From contig NZ_JAKWBN010000002.1 in the NCBI RefSeq assembly GCF_022511585.1, positions 620,001 to 684,000 of the forward strand: a stretch of 64,000 bases of DNA, read 5' to 3'. Numbering within the stretch: the first letter of the stretch is position 1; each line of letters opens with the position of its first letter. A program made the position numbers and the translations under genes. This stretch comes from Shimazuella soli (GTDB taxonomy: Bacteria; Bacillota; Bacilli; Thermoactinomycetales; Thermoactinomycetaceae). The notes below the pieces were generated by a model that had not been told where the DNA came from, ran no database searches, and was given only the letters and a program-made list of their open reading frames with translations. Shown here piece after piece: positions 25,396 to 34,604 of the stretch.

Positions 25396-26025
25396 TTAAT
25401 GCATAGTAGGAGTGGCAGGTGCAAATGCATGGACCATTGCGGTTGTTGTTTGCTGATCATATTGGGGGACTTGATAATGTCCATTTTTATTTCTCCAGAG
25501 GAAAAGTTCATAAGCCATTTCGATGCCATTTGGAATGCTGTCTGCAATAACACGACGGGCAACAGGATTGGTAACTTCTGTAGAAGCTAGTGCTTTCGAG
25601 GAAGCCAAACCTTTTACCAAGCTGAGCATAAAGCCTGAGATACAAGCGTCATCGATGGCATTAGGTTGTTTTGGTTGTTTTGGGGTAGGGGATGGTTTTA
25701 ATCCATAAACAATAGATTCATTGTTTTGATTCACCATTTGATATCTTTTTGTACCATGAGCAGGATCTTGTCCTGTTGAAAATGCTTGCACGAGCATATT
25801 GTATTCATCAAGCATAAATTGATATTGGTTGTTGGCGATTTGCACTAACTCTTGATTTTTTAGTTGACCGCGAAACATTGCATATTGTTCTAATGCACCA
25901 ATCATTCCGCCCAATACTTCATGTACATCATTTAGTTCATGACCACCGTGGTTATAGGTGACAGAGCCAGTCTGCATATTTTGTTGTGGTCTCTCACTTT
26001 GGAATCCATTTTGTGGTGTTTGCAT
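25396..26025 (-). CDS. Spore coat protein, CotF family
   Basis: ATG at 26023-26025 lies nine bases after GATGGAGGT; the ATG three codons earlier abuts the ribosome site. 209 residues with a Gln/Asn-rich head and a helical ferritin-like region resembling CotF (HELNDVHEVLGGMIGALEQY, NQYQFMLDEYNMLVQAF) and a Pro-rich linker (PSPTPKQPKQP) before the C-terminal half. CotF-family proteins are structural components of the endospore coat. It supports a sporulating host. Transcription is probably late mother-cell; no sigma site was assigned. Confidence 0.85.
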   Translation of the reverse strand: MQTPQNGFQSERPQQNMQTGSVTYNHGGHELNDVHEVLGGMIGALEQYAMFRGQLKNQELVQIANNQYQFMLDEYNMLVQAFSTGQDPAHGTKRYQMVNQNNESIVYGLKPSPTPKQPKQPNAIDDACISGFMLSLVKGLASSKALASTEVTNPVARRVIADSIPNGIEMAYELFLWRNKNGHYQVPQYDQQTTTAMVHAFAPATPTMH

Positions 26026-26129
26026 ATCAAACATACCTCCATCAGATTGATACCATTACTCTCCCCTTAGTCAGGAAGATTATTCATTTTTTTTGGTACA
26101 AATTTCTCTAAATGAAATCGAAAAAAGAC

Positions 26130-26161
26130 TTGAAATAAATATCACTTTATAATTATTATTA
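26130..26161 (+). promoter_or_regulatory. Catalase promoter with PerR box
   Basis: TTGAAA (26130-26135) is a -35 candidate. TTATAATTATTATTA (26147-26161) matches the PerR operator consensus TTATAATNATTATAA at all but one position and covers the -10 area, so peroxide-inducible derepression by PerR is expected. Confidence 0.7.
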
Positions 26162-26203
26162 TATAGGAAAGATAATCAATTACAGATAGGAGCATCTACT
26201 TAT

Positions 26204-27676
26204 ATGAGTAAACGCTTAACAACGAATCAAGGTTCTCCAGTCGGAGATAATCAAAATTCACGTACCGCTGGGCAGCGAGGTCCTACACTGTTAGAAGATT
26301 ATCATTTATTGGAAAAGTTGGCCCATTTCGATCGAGAAAGAGTACCTGAGCGTGTTGTGCATGCACGTGGTGCAGGAGCACATGGGGTTTTTACCGTCCA
26401 TAATAGTATGGAAAAATATACAAAAGCAGCATTTTTACAAGAGAAAGGTAAAGAAACTCCTGTGTTTGTTCGTTTTTCTACGGTAATTCATTCAGCTGGT
26501 TCTCCAGAAACAGCTCGTGATCCACGTGGATTTGCTACCAAATTTTACACAGAAGAAGGTAATTATGATTTGGTTGGAAACCATTTGCCGGTTTTCTTTA
26601 TCCGTGATGCCATCAAATTTCCAGATATGGTGCATTCCCTAAAACCAGCACCAGATACCAACATACAAGATCCAGACCGTTACTGGGATTTTATGACTCT
26701 ATCTCCTGAGTCTACACATATGCTTACATGGGTATTTTCCGACTATGGGACCCCTGCTAACTACCGCCAGATGAATGGATTTGGTGTCCATACCTTCCAA
26801 TGGGTAAACAAACAAAACGAACGCTTCTATGTCAAGTATCATTGGAAACCTTTACAACAAGTGAGAAATTTGTCTGCAAGTGAAGTTCAAGAGGTTCAAG
26901 GTCAAGACTTTAACCATGCCACAAGAGATTTATTTGATCATATCGAAAAGGGCGATTTTCCAGAGTGGGATTTATACGTTCAAGTTTTCCCAGTAGCAGA
27001 AGAAGATGCTTTTATTGATAAATTTGAATTTGATCCCTTAGATCCAACGAAAGTATGGTCAGAAGAAGAATATCCTCTGCAATTAGTTGGTCGTATGACT
27101 TTAAACCGAAATCCTAAAAACTTCTTTGCAGAAGTAGAACAATCTGCCTTTTCACCTAGTGCATTGGTTCCTGGCATCGAACCTTCTGCGGATAAACTAT
27201 TGCAAGGGAGATTGTTCTCCTATCCAGATACCCAACGTCATCGAATCGGACCAAACTATTTGCAACTGCCAATCAATTGCCCATATGCTACGAAAGTAAA
27301 TAATTATCAGGTGGATGGAAATATGCAGACACGTACAGATATATCCACCATTAATTATGAACCAAATAGATATGATGATACACCAAAAGAAACAGGTAGT
27401 AATGATGTAGAGAGTGAAACACCACTTACTGGTGCAGCTGGTAGGAAGGCTATAGCCCAAACACTTAATTTCCGACAAGCAGGTATTTTGTATCGTTCCT
27501 TTTCGGCAGAAGAACAAAATAATTTGATACACAATTTGACGAATGATTTGTCAGGTGTAAATGAACGTACGAAATTACTAGCAATTTGCAATTTTTATCG
27601 AGCAGACAAGGAATATGGAGAAAAATTGGCTAAAGCATTGGGTGTTGATATCACACCATATGTATCGAAAATATAA
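26204..27676 (+). CDS. katA: Catalase (small-subunit, KatA type)
   Basis: 490 residues, the length of clade 3 monofunctional heme catalases. The distal His53 sits in RVVHARG, Asn126 in GNHLPVFFIRDA and the proximal heme ligand Tyr340 in RLFSYPDTQRHRIGPN. It dismutates hydrogen peroxide in the cytoplasm. ATG 26204 follows AGATAGGAGCATCTACTT. The PerR box at 26147-26161 predicts peroxide induction, as for B. subtilis katA. Stand-alone gene with its own terminator. Confidence 0.98.
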   Translation: MSKRLTTNQGSPVGDNQNSRTAGQRGPTLLEDYHLLEKLAHFDRERVPERVVHARGAGAHGVFTVHNSMEKYTKAAFLQEKGKETPVFVRFSTVIHSAGSPETARDPRGFATKFYTEEGNYDLVGNHLPVFFIRDAIKFPDMVHSLKPAPDTNIQDPDRYWDFMTLSPESTHMLTWVFSDYGTPANYRQMNGFGVHTFQWVNKQNERFYVKYHWKPLQQVRNLSASEVQEVQGQDFNHATRDLFDHIEKGDFPEWDLYVQVFPVAEEDAFIDKFEFDPLDPTKVWSEEEYPLQLVGRMTLNRNPKNFFAEVEQSAFSPSALVPGIEPSADKLLQGRLFSYPDTQRHRIGPNYLQLPINCPYATKVNNYQVDGNMQTRTDISTINYEPNRYDDTPKETGSNDVESETPLTGAAGRKAIAQTLNFRQAGILYRSFSAEEQNNLIHNLTNDLSGVNERTKLLAICNFYRADKEYGEKLAKALGVDITPYVSKI

Positions 27677-27678
27677 AG

Positions 27679-27720
27679 AAAAACCAGCTTAAAGGCTATC
27701 TAGTCGATAAGCTGGTTTTT
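27679..27720 (+). terminator. Catalase terminator
   Basis: AAACCAGCTT (27681-27690) pairs with AAGCTGGTTT, followed by further T residues. Confidence 0.8.
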
Positions 27721-27749
27721 CATATCAAAATAGATAGGAGGGATCAGAA

Positions 27750-28724
27750 TTAGAAAACGACAATATCTTGAACAGTAGTATCACGAATCGTTGGAAGAAG
27801 GTACTTTTTTTTCAATTTCCAATTTGAGATATTATACACTCCAACCAATCCTTGTCCGTTGGCTGGAATTTGAGATAACACATATAATTCATTGGCTTTT
27901 TGTTTGAGTTTGAAAACAGGTTGTGGAAGTTCAATTTGTTCGAGAATTCGATATGTTTTCCGATCGATCTTTGTCAATTTTTTACTGTTTTGATAGGAGA
28001 TAAGCAAGTACTGTGACATTGGAACAATATATTCGGGACGTAATTCAGGCAAAGTTTGATAGGTGATTTTCTTTGTTTTGCAATCGAAAATTGCGATTTG
28101 ATTTTGATTGGCGACAGAGGTAATAAATAAGCGGTGATCGATGACTTGCATGTCATTTGCTTGGTCGATTTTGATTGGTATCGCTGCTGCAATTTTTGCA
28201 GAATTACGATTTATTACATAAAGGACAGGTTTCTTTTGTTCTATAATCGTAGCAAAGACATAGATATAAGTTTGGTCAAAGGTTGCGATTCGTGGAAAGC
28301 CTGATACTGCCCACGATCGGCTCGTTTTTCCTTCCTGCCACTCTACTGTGCCAGCCTGTAGTGCTGAATTAAAAGTGGTAACCCGAAAATTTCCTGTTTG
28401 TTTCATATAAATAGGGTAAGGGTGACTCTTTGTTTCTTTTAATTCATTATTTGCAAGGGTTAGGGAGTAAATTTTATTTTCATATTGAACTGGAAGAAAT
28501 ATATTTCCAGATCCATTGTTCACAATTTGAAAAATGCCCATTGCGGGTATTTCAAATTCATGATTCTTATCCCCATTTTGATCGAAAAGGACAAAGGCGC
28601 TATCAGGTATAGTGGCATTTGTGTAGATGGCTCCGAATGTATGGGTACTAGGTAAGGAAGAAACGGTGCAACTTGTTAGCAGAATGCTGATGCAAAGAAA
28701 TTGTAGAAAAAATCGGAGTCTCAC
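27750..28724 (-). CDS. Lipoprotein with beta-propeller-like repeats
   Basis: GTG start at 28722-28724 behind GAAGGAGATGGGTAT, 324 residues. The N-terminus is a lipoprotein signal (basic head, hydrophobic core, lipobox LLTSC with Cys19), so it is anchored outside the membrane. The rest contains repeated short blade-like units such as RIATFDQTYIYVFAT, HRLFITSVANQNQIAIFD and KTYRILEQIELPQPVFKL, resembling YncE/40-residue propeller proteins. Ligand unknown. It lies downstream of the YiiX-type gene with a hairpin between them. Confidence 0.75.
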   Translation of the reverse strand: MRLRFFLQFLCISILLTSCTVSSLPSTHTFGAIYTNATIPDSAFVLFDQNGDKNHEFEIPAMGIFQIVNNGSGNIFLPVQYENKIYSLTLANNELKETKSHPYPIYMKQTGNFRVTTFNSALQAGTVEWQEGKTSRSWAVSGFPRIATFDQTYIYVFATIIEQKKPVLYVINRNSAKIAAAIPIKIDQANDMQVIDHRLFITSVANQNQIAIFDCKTKKITYQTLPELRPEYIVPMSQYLLISYQNSKKLTKIDRKTYRILEQIELPQPVFKLKQKANELYVLSQIPANGQGLVGVYNISNWKLKKKYLLPTIRDTTVQDIVVF

Positions 28725-28745
28725 ATACCCATCTCCTTCTGTGAA

Positions 28746-28777
28746 ACAGGTTATTTTCTATATAGGAAATAACCTGT
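28746..28777 (-). terminator. Hairpin between YiiX-type and lipoprotein genes
   Basis: ACAGGTTATTT (28746-28756) pairs perfectly with AAATAACCTGT (28767-28777). The T-run is short, so partial readthrough into the lipoprotein gene is possible. Confidence 0.6.
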
Positions 28778-28781
28778 TGGT

Positions 28782-29477
28782 TTAACCTTGTGAGTAGTAG
28801 GGGATTGTATAGGGGCTCTTAATGAGATCAACAGGCCAAACGGCATAGCCTCCATAGTTGAGATCCCACCCTCGGTTATACCATGCCCTCCAAACCAACT
28901 GAGAGCAATAGAAGCGCGCTGTAGTGGTAATATTGAAAAAATTGTAATTGTAACCTTTACCGATTTGTTCTCGGTTGTAGGCTGCTACATATTTGTAATC
29001 ATTTGGAGTAGCACCTTCTACCCATAAAGCTTTTACTTTTTTGTATCTTGTTTTCCAGTCATTCACCCAATGCCGTACGCCATTTAATCCGATGGATTTA
29101 TTACCAAAAGATTCTACTACATAGCCTGGTACATCGGATACGATACCTGTGTGCCCTCCAGCCCATTCAAATCCTGTGCTTGTTCCATCTAGCGTTACTA
29201 AAATATCTCCAGGTTTACCGATGGCATTGCCAGTTACAAATAAGGACTGCATCTGTGCATCTTTAATTTTCACGTGTTTTATAGCAGCTTCTTTTTGAAT
29301 TCGTTCGATGGGTAGATTGTTATTCCATTTGTAGACTTGGGTTAATGTTTCCTTTTTAGCTTGAAGGGACATCTTAATTTTGTTAAAGTCAAGGGTGGCT
29401 GCATTGCTGGTAGAGGGTATTAAAATAGCAAACAAAGCAATGAAAAAAGCAATAATTGAATAAAAGGAAAAGCGCAT
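28782..29477 (-). CDS. Secreted YiiX/YebB-like cysteine hydrolase (NlpC/P60 superfamily)
   Basis: 231 residues with a clear Sec signal peptide (about 1-26, cleavage after SNA). The permuted papain-like core has the GDILVT block, the catalytic His in AGGHTGIV and the catalytic Cys in ARFYCSQLVWRAW, in the His-before-Cys order of the YiiX (DUF830) group. Such enzymes cleave or transfer acyl groups on lipids or peptidoglycan stems. As an exported protein in a spore former it may act on the wall; the substrate is not readable. Confidence 0.88.
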   Translation of the reverse strand: MRFSFYSIIAFFIALFAILIPSTSNAATLDFNKIKMSLQAKKETLTQVYKWNNNLPIERIQKEAAIKHVKIKDAQMQSLFVTGNAIGKPGDILVTLDGTSTGFEWAGGHTGIVSDVPGYVVESFGNKSIGLNGVRHWVNDWKTRYKKVKALWVEGATPNDYKYVAAYNREQIGKGYNYNFFNITTTARFYCSQLVWRAWYNRGWDLNYGGYAVWPVDLIKSPYTIPYYSQG

Positions 29478-29628
29478 ATTTTCACTCCTTTCTTTTCTTT
29501 ATTGTAATTAAAATTTCATGAAATGTTCAATCTTTATTTTGTATTCCGATATAGTCAATTTGTTTATCCACTTCAACAGCAAGTGGAATAGACTAGAAAA
29601 AGATTGTTTTATTGGAGGTGAACGATTT

Positions 29629-29937
29629 TTGAATAGAGAGCGAGAATATCAAGAAATTTCGGATTCCATCAATCAATTGGTCGGTCGAAAAGCAGTAACA
29701 TCAAAAAAAATAAAAAATGTGATAAATGAGGCAAAACATATCCGTAAAACCCAAGGGACTTCTGGTTTATTGCGATTTGCTTCAGCATTGCCTTATCAGT
29801 TTTTCACACCAAAAGAGTTGGACCATATACAAGCTACCCCACAGTATCGAGAACTATCTAATAGATTGATTGATTTGTTAGTTGTTGAAGGGGTTATATC
29901 TTCTTTTGAAGCGATGTTTTTACGCAGGCAAGTGTAA
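29629..29937 (+). CDS. Hypothetical protein (102 aa)
   Basis: TTG at 29629 follows ATTGGAGGTGAACGATT, the only good ribosome site; an upstream in-frame extension is AT-rich and not convincing. The protein is soluble and helical, with a basic first half (LVGRKAVTSKKIKNVINEAKHIRK) and a C-terminal EGVISSFEAMFLRRQ. No Cys, no membrane segment. No family recognised. It diverges from the YiiX-type gene and ends in a bidirectional terminator shared with the lipoate ligase gene. Confidence 0.65.
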   Translation: MNREREYQEISDSINQLVGRKAVTSKKIKNVINEAKHIRKTQGTSGLLRFASALPYQFFTPKELDHIQATPQYRELSNRLIDLLVVEGVISSFEAMFLRRQV

Positions 29938-29940
29938 GAA

Positions 29941-29976
29941 AAAAGGAAGCGATACTTTATGTTCGCTTCCTTTTTG
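29941..29976. terminator. Bidirectional terminator
   Basis: AAAAGGAAGCGA (29941-29952) pairs with TCGCTTCCTTTT (29963-29974) with A and T runs on both sides, serving the 102-aa gene and the convergent lplJ. Confidence 0.88.
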
Positions 29977-29985
29977 TGTGTAGTT

Positions 29986-30981
29986 TTAGTAAATTAAATC
30001 TAAAAAATCCTCCTTGCTGATATTACCGAAGTAATGTTTTGTATCTACATCTTGTAATGCTTGTTCTAAATCAGCACGGTCATATCGGATTCCTTTTAAT
30101 TTTTTTTCTACATCACTTACATCTCCAATCCCAAAAAAGTCTCCATAAATTTTACAATTTTTTATTACTCCCCGTTCACCGACGTTTAAGCGTACATCAA
30201 TGGAACCGATGGGAAAACGTCTGGAGTGTTGAACATTAAATTCAGGAGATTCTCCAAAGTTCCAATCCCAATTCTGATAACGGTCTTTGGATATTTGATG
30301 TATTTTTGCCCAGTCGGAATCCGTCAGGACATATTCTGGAATTGGATGGCTACCTTCGAATATAGAGTCTAACAAGGCATCACGAAATTGTTTCATTGTT
30401 ATTGGTTTGCTGAGAAATTCAGAGATATTTGCTACTCGACTACGTACAGATTTGATCCCTTTGGACTGTATCTTATCTTGTTTTACATGGAGTGCTTTAC
30501 CCACTTGATCTAGGTCAACATCAAGCATTAATGTTCCATGACTAAACATGCGTCCACGCCGAGAGAATTGGGCGTTTCCGGATACTTTTTTACCCTCCAC
30601 TAAGATATCGTTTCTGCCGCTTAGTTCTGCATGTACCCCTAATTTTTGAAGCGCTTGTATAACAGGCTCGGTAAATTTACGGAAGTTTGCAAAGCTCTTA
30701 CCGTCATCTTTGGTTAAGAAGCTAAAACTCAAATTTCCCAAATCATGATACACTGCTCCACCACCGGAAAGTCGTCGCACGACATGAATCCCGTGTTCCC
30801 GTACATAATCGACATGAATTTCTTCAACTGTATTTTGATGCTTTCCTATAATGATTGATGGCTCATTGATATAAAAAAGCAAATAACTTTCCTGATCTAT
30901 CTTTAAGTGTTCCAACACATATTCTTCAATTGCTAAATTAATTCTTGGATCCGTAATATTACGATTGTCAATGAATAGCAT
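29986..30981 (-). CDS. lplJ: Lipoate--protein ligase
   Basis: 331 residues, as for LplA/LplJ. The lipoate-binding RRLSGGGAVYHDLGNLSFSF, the SGRNDILVEGKKVSGNAQ block with the catalytic Lys, and the FSHGTLML motif are all present; a C-terminal accessory domain follows (from about 250). It adenylates free lipoate and attaches it to E2 and GcvH proteins, allowing salvage. ATG at 30979-30981 follows AGGAGGAAACTTCC. Monocistronic. Confidence 0.95.
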   Translation of the reverse strand: MLFIDNRNITDPRINLAIEEYVLEHLKIDQESYLLFYINEPSIIIGKHQNTVEEIHVDYVREHGIHVVRRLSGGGAVYHDLGNLSFSFLTKDDGKSFANFRKFTEPVIQALQKLGVHAELSGRNDILVEGKKVSGNAQFSRRGRMFSHGTLMLDVDLDQVGKALHVKQDKIQSKGIKSVRSRVANISEFLSKPITMKQFRDALLDSIFEGSHPIPEYVLTDSDWAKIHQISKDRYQNWDWNFGESPEFNVQHSRRFPIGSIDVRLNVGERGVIKNCKIYGDFFGIGDVSDVEKKLKGIRYDRADLEQALQDVDTKHYFGNISKEDFLDLIY

Positions 30982-31273
30982 GGAAGTTTCCTCCTAAGTT
31001 ATGATAAACAAGTTCATCATAACGCGATAGAGATTGCATGAGAAGTATAATATTATTTATAATTAAATTGAGATGGTGTGATTTGTAGTATCTTTTGTCA
31101 AAACTGGGGAACGATATACCAATCTTTGTTGGAAATATGGTTCATGCAACGTTAAAATATGCGAAGTGTACGGATGAAAAAAACATGGTATTCTTATGAA
31201 TGTATTGCCAGCATAACCATAATGGTAAACATGAAGAACAATAAAAGGGTATGATATAAAGGGTTGTTATTGG

Positions 31274-31801
31274 ATGAGCGAAAAGAAAAAAAAGAAAAAA
31301 CCAAATTGGTTTTTACAAATTCCACGTGCAATCCGCTACAATTACCTCAAGTTGTTACGGTCGCCTGAAGGAGGAAAGAAAGTTTCTTTAGGTTTTGCAT
31401 TGGGATTTGGATTGGAAATGATTGTTTTACCTACTGCTTCCTTGATTTACATTTTGTTTTATCCAATCGTTCGTATATGTGGAGGATCATTTCCAGCTTC
31501 TATCATTGGAAATGTAATTGGTAAATTGACTTTTTTACCGGTGATTTTGCTTCCTTTTTCCAAAAAAATAGGGGAGCTTATCTATCCAACTCCATATGAA
31601 GACCATGTAGTGAAATTTCATCATATCTACTACCAATTGCTACATGGTGATTTTCGTGTGGTCAAGGATATTTTTCGTGGGGGGCTGCACATCTTAATTG
31701 GTCAGACTATCTTTGGTTTTATCTTAGGTTTCGCTTCCTATTTTGTCATTTACTATCTATATGAGCGTCAGAGAAAGAAAAAGATGGTACAGGAAGATTA
31801 A
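31274..31801 (+). CDS. DUF2062 domain membrane protein
   Basis: 175 residues, ATG 31274. The DUF2062 signature is visible: basic N-terminus, RYNYLKLLRSPEGGKKVSLG, a hydrophobic pair, GGSFPASIIGNVIGKLTFLP, and a last helix (ILIGQTIFGFILGFASYFV) before a basic tail. Function of the family is not established; members are small integral membrane proteins. It precedes a terminator and then the small ORF upstream of rsmD. Confidence 0.85.
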   Translation: MSEKKKKKKPNWFLQIPRAIRYNYLKLLRSPEGGKKVSLGFALGFGLEMIVLPTASLIYILFYPIVRICGGSFPASIIGNVIGKLTFLPVILLPFSKKIGELIYPTPYEDHVVKFHHIYYQLLHGDFRVVKDIFRGGLHILIGQTIFGFILGFASYFVIYYLYERQRKKKMVQED

Positions 31802-31806
31802 AAGAG

Positions 31807-31843
31807 AAAAGGTCAACTGCTGAAGGAGTAGTTGATCTTTTTT
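31807..31843 (+). terminator. Terminator after DUF2062 gene
   Basis: AAAAGGTCAACT pairs with AGTTGATCTTTT with one G-T pair, followed by TTTTG. Confidence 0.8.
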
Positions 31844-31913
31844 GTTTATTCTACTTGCGTCTGTATTCACAAAGCTTTCATTTAGTATAATGAAGTAGCA
31901 GTGCAAAAAAAAT

Positions 31914-31965
31914 GACTCGCGAAACGGTCGCGAGTCCATAGTATTTTCACCATATGGGAAAATAC
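31914..31965 (+). promoter_or_regulatory. Two tandem hairpins upstream of small membrane ORF and rsmD
   Basis: GACTCGCG (31914-31921) pairs with CGCGAGTC (31929-31936), and GTATTTTC (31941-31948) pairs with GAAAATAC (31958-31965). Both stems are perfect eight-mers, five bases apart, 34 bp before the next start codon. No T-run follows, so they look like a structured leader rather than terminators. Confidence 0.5.
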
Positions 31966-31998
31966 GAAATGGGAGAGGAGAAACCGGAGGAAGAGCTT

Positions 31999-32148
31999 AT
32001 GGGGAAACGTAAGTCTTCTCCGCGGTTAGACAGACCTTATCGGGTACTGTCTTTATTTATTGTTGCCATTGCTTGCTTGTTTATTCAACAATTTGATATT
32101 TTTATCAGGAGAAAAAAAGTTGAAGGTGCTAAGTTATGCGAATTATAG
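31999..32148 (+). CDS. Small single-span membrane protein (49 aa)
   Basis: ATG 31999 follows CCGGAGGAAGAGCTT, a strong site. The product has a basic head (MGKRKSSPRLDRPYR), one hydrophobic stretch (VLSLFIVAIACLFIQQF) and a basic tail. It overlaps the rsmD start by 13 bases, which would couple translation. An in-frame ATG at 31954 lies inside the second leader hairpin and has no ribosome site. No family recognised; existence is supported by the ribosome site and overlap. Confidence 0.5.
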   Translation: MGKRKSSPRLDRPYRVLSLFIVAIACLFIQQFDIFIRRKKVEGAKLCEL

Positions 32149-32702
32149 CAGGAAGTGCAAAAGGAATACGATTAAAAATGGTACCTGGAAACCATGTCAG
32201 GCCAACGGCCGATCGGGTGAAAGAATCGCTCTTTTCGGTAATTGGTCCCTTTTTTGATGGTGGAAAAGGACTAGATTTATTTACTGGAACGGGTTCACTT
32301 GGATTAGAAGCAATAAGTAGGGGTATGGATCAAGTTTATTTTGTAGATCAATCCGCTGTTAGTTTACGAATTGCCAGAGAAAATGCAGTGCATTGCGGAT
32401 TTTCCGATCAAGCTGTATTTTTGAGAAGAGATGCGAGAAGTGTTTTAAAGTATTTTGCGACAAAATCATTGCAGTTTGATCTGATTTTCTTAGATCCTCC
32501 TTACCATGAAAATCTTTTGCAACCAGTTCTTTCTTTGATACAAGAAAAATCACTTTTATCGCCAGAAGGACTGTTGGTGGTGGAACATCCTCATACTTTA
32601 TCGATTCTTTCATCCGATAGTAGCTTTGTTACTTCTAGAGAACTATCTTATGGAGATACTACTATAACATTGTTGAAACAGAAGGGAGTAACATCAGCAT
32701 GA
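32136..32702 (+). CDS. rsmD: 16S rRNA (guanine966-N2)-methyltransferase RsmD
   Basis: 188 residues. The start [20 protein letters not shown] followed by [13 protein letters not shown] is diagnostic, with the SAM loop [18 protein letters not shown] and the N6/N2-amino methylase motif FLDPPYHE. It methylates G966 of 16S rRNA in the assembled 30S. ATG 32136 has AAGGTG upstream. Its stop overlaps coaD (ATGA), the conserved rsmD-coaD pair. Confidence 0.96.
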   Translation: MRIIAGSAKGIRLKMVPGNHVRPTADRVKESLFSVIGPFFDGGKGLDLFTGTGSLGLEAISRGMDQVYFVDQSAVSLRIARENAVHCGFSDQAVFLRRDARSVLKYFATKSLQFDLIFLDPPYHENLLQPVLSLIQEKSLLSPEGLLVVEHPHTLSILSSDSSFVTSRELSYGDTTITLLKQKGVTSA

Positions 32703-33190
32703 AGGTAGCTGTTTATCCAGGTAGTTTTGATCCAATCACTTATGGTCATCTCGATATTTTAAAAAGAGGGGCTAAAATATTCGATAAAGTGATCGTGGCA
32801 GTGCTGATCAATTCAGCCAAACAACCTCTCTTTAGTGTAGAAGAAAGAAAGCAAATGATCACGGAAGCCATCAGTCAAACCGAGTATGGTGTACCAGTTG
32901 AAGTAGATAGTTTCGAGGGGCTATTGGTTGATTATTTACGAGATAAAGATATTCATGTCATACTTAGAGGCTTACGTGCTATTTCTGACTTTGAGTATGA
33001 ACTGCAAATTGCTTCCATCAATCGAAAACTAGCTAATGATGTAGAGACAATATTTTTGATGACCAATAACATGCACTCCTTTATCAGTTCAGGAAGTGTA
33101 AAAGAAATTGCCAAATACGGAGGTGATGTTACGGATTTAGTACCTTCTCATGTAGTAACTGCTCTAAGAGAAAAAGCAGATTACGTTTAA
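32699..33190 (+). CDS. coaD: Phosphopantetheine adenylyltransferase
   Basis: 163 residues. The nucleotidyltransferase motif [13 protein letters not shown] (T/HxGH), [14 protein letters not shown] and the [10 protein letters not shown] motif are present. It transfers AMP from ATP to 4'-phosphopantetheine, the fourth step of CoA synthesis. Overlaps rsmD by four bases; its 3' end overlaps the convergent ylbJ stop by four bases. Confidence 0.97.
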   Translation: MKVAVYPGSFDPITYGHLDILKRGAKIFDKVIVAVLINSAKQPLFSVEERKQMITEAISQTEYGVPVEVDSFEGLLVDYLRDKDIHVILRGLRAISDFEYELQIASINRKLANDVETIFLMTNNMHSFISSGSVKEIAKYGGDVTDLVPSHVVTALREKADYV

Positions 33191-34410
33191 ACCAGAAAAT
33201 TATCTTGTTGTTTCTGTATACGCTTCAGCAAATAGAACAGCCAAAGGGATAGGGCAACAAGACTAAAAACTTGCAAGTAAGACCACCAGTGCATAGGATT
33301 GTGTGTGATGCCAGTTGTCCAGGCAGGTGCAATCGGTTGTAAGCTAGGTTGGAATAACTTCCAAAAAATGAAAGTTAAGAAAAAAGCTAATATAGCATGT
33401 AGTATTCTCGCGAAGAAATATGGACGATAGCGAATATCACTTTTACTCAAGACACTTGCGACTTGTGCATGAATAGACAAACCATTCCAGCCGAGAAAAA
33501 GACTGACAAATGCCAGTTGTACAAGCAGTGAAACGTTTGAGGTGTATTCGCTGATCATTTGAGAACCAATGGTCATCTCCAGTATTCCGGCAACTAATGG
33601 AATGGATATTATATCGGAAAGATGAAGCAATTGTAGGATCGGTTGTAAAATAGAGGCTAATAATGCTGTAATTCCAACATACGTAAAAACATGAATCAAA
33701 ACAGAAAAGATAATAACAAAACCACCGATCATGAGTAGTGTTTGTACAGCAGAAGTAACTGCTTCACCAAGCATCTGACCGATTGGTCTTCCATCTGCTA
33801 TTCTAGCATGATGCATGGCGGAAAAAGCTCTGATGAAGCGTTTGCCACCGTGATTAGCAGAGGGTGTTAGCCGTTTTTCTCTTGCGTGAAAACGCATAAG
33901 GAAGGCAACAATAAAACAACTTACATAATGCACTACTGCTAGGATCATACCCACTGAAGGATTTTCAAAAAAACCGATTGCAATTGCTCCGAAAATAAAT
34001 AGTGGTCCTGCAGTACAAGCAAAAGAGACAAGTCGTTCTCCTTCTTCTTTTGTGATTAAGTTTTGTTCTCTTAGTCGAGTAGTGAGCTTGGCTCCCATGG
34101 GATTTCCTGAGATGAGGGCAACCGCCATAACAAATCCACCAGAACCAGGTACACGAAATAAGGGACGCATAAAAGGTTCAAAGAATACACCTAACAAGTG
34201 GACAACCCCAAAACCCATCATAAGCTCTGCAGTAATAAAGAAGGGTAGCATTGCAGGAAAAACAACATCCCACCATATTTTTAACCCACGTAAAGAGGCT
34301 TTAAACGCAATTTCGGGATAGAATACTAGCGTAACCGCAAATAATAGAGCAAACATACCTAAGAATAAAGTTTTTGATTGACTTTGAAGGCGATGGGAGA
34401 ACATTGCCAT
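33187..34410 (-). CDS. ylbJ: Sporulation integral membrane protein YlbJ
   Basis: ATG at 34408-34410 lies ten bases after TTAGGAG; 407 residues. About eight to ten transmembrane helices with nucleoside-recognition (Gate) domain traits: [47 protein letters not shown]. YlbJ is a mother-cell (sigma-E) protein needed for sporulation in Bacillus, and the position between coaD and ylbK/ylbL is conserved. Convergent with coaD. Confidence 0.93.
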   Translation of the reverse strand: MAMFSHRLQSQSKTLFLGMFALLFAVTLVFYPEIAFKASLRGLKIWWDVVFPAMLPFFITAELMMGFGVVHLLGVFFEPFMRPLFRVPGSGGFVMAVALISGNPMGAKLTTRLREQNLITKEEGERLVSFACTAGPLFIFGAIAIGFFENPSVGMILAVVHYVSCFIVAFLMRFHAREKRLTPSANHGGKRFIRAFSAMHHARIADGRPIGQMLGEAVTSAVQTLLMIGGFVIIFSVLIHVFTYVGITALLASILQPILQLLHLSDIISIPLVAGILEMTIGSQMISEYTSNVSLLVQLAFVSLFLGWNGLSIHAQVASVLSKSDIRYRPYFFARILHAILAFFLTFIFWKLFQPSLQPIAPAWTTGITHNPMHWWSYLQVFSLVALSLWLFYLLKRIQKQQDNFLV

Positions 34411-34604
34411 ACTGTAGTTCGCTCCTAACTTCAATTGTAACGTTACTTTATCGTACGCGGTTGTCCTACAGAATATGAGTTGTTCGAAAACAGTTTCATG
34501 GTTATAGTGAGACTTAAAACCGAATATTTTTCCACGGATTGGTAATCAAACGAAGTAGGTTAGTTTTTCTGGTTTTTTATTGAAGTTTTCAAGCGTGGGG
34601 TGAT

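Noticed and set aside
34435-34560. Sigma-E promoter for ylbJ
   Set aside because: CATATT and GTACGATAAA-like strings occur but spacing and match were not convincing enough to annotate.
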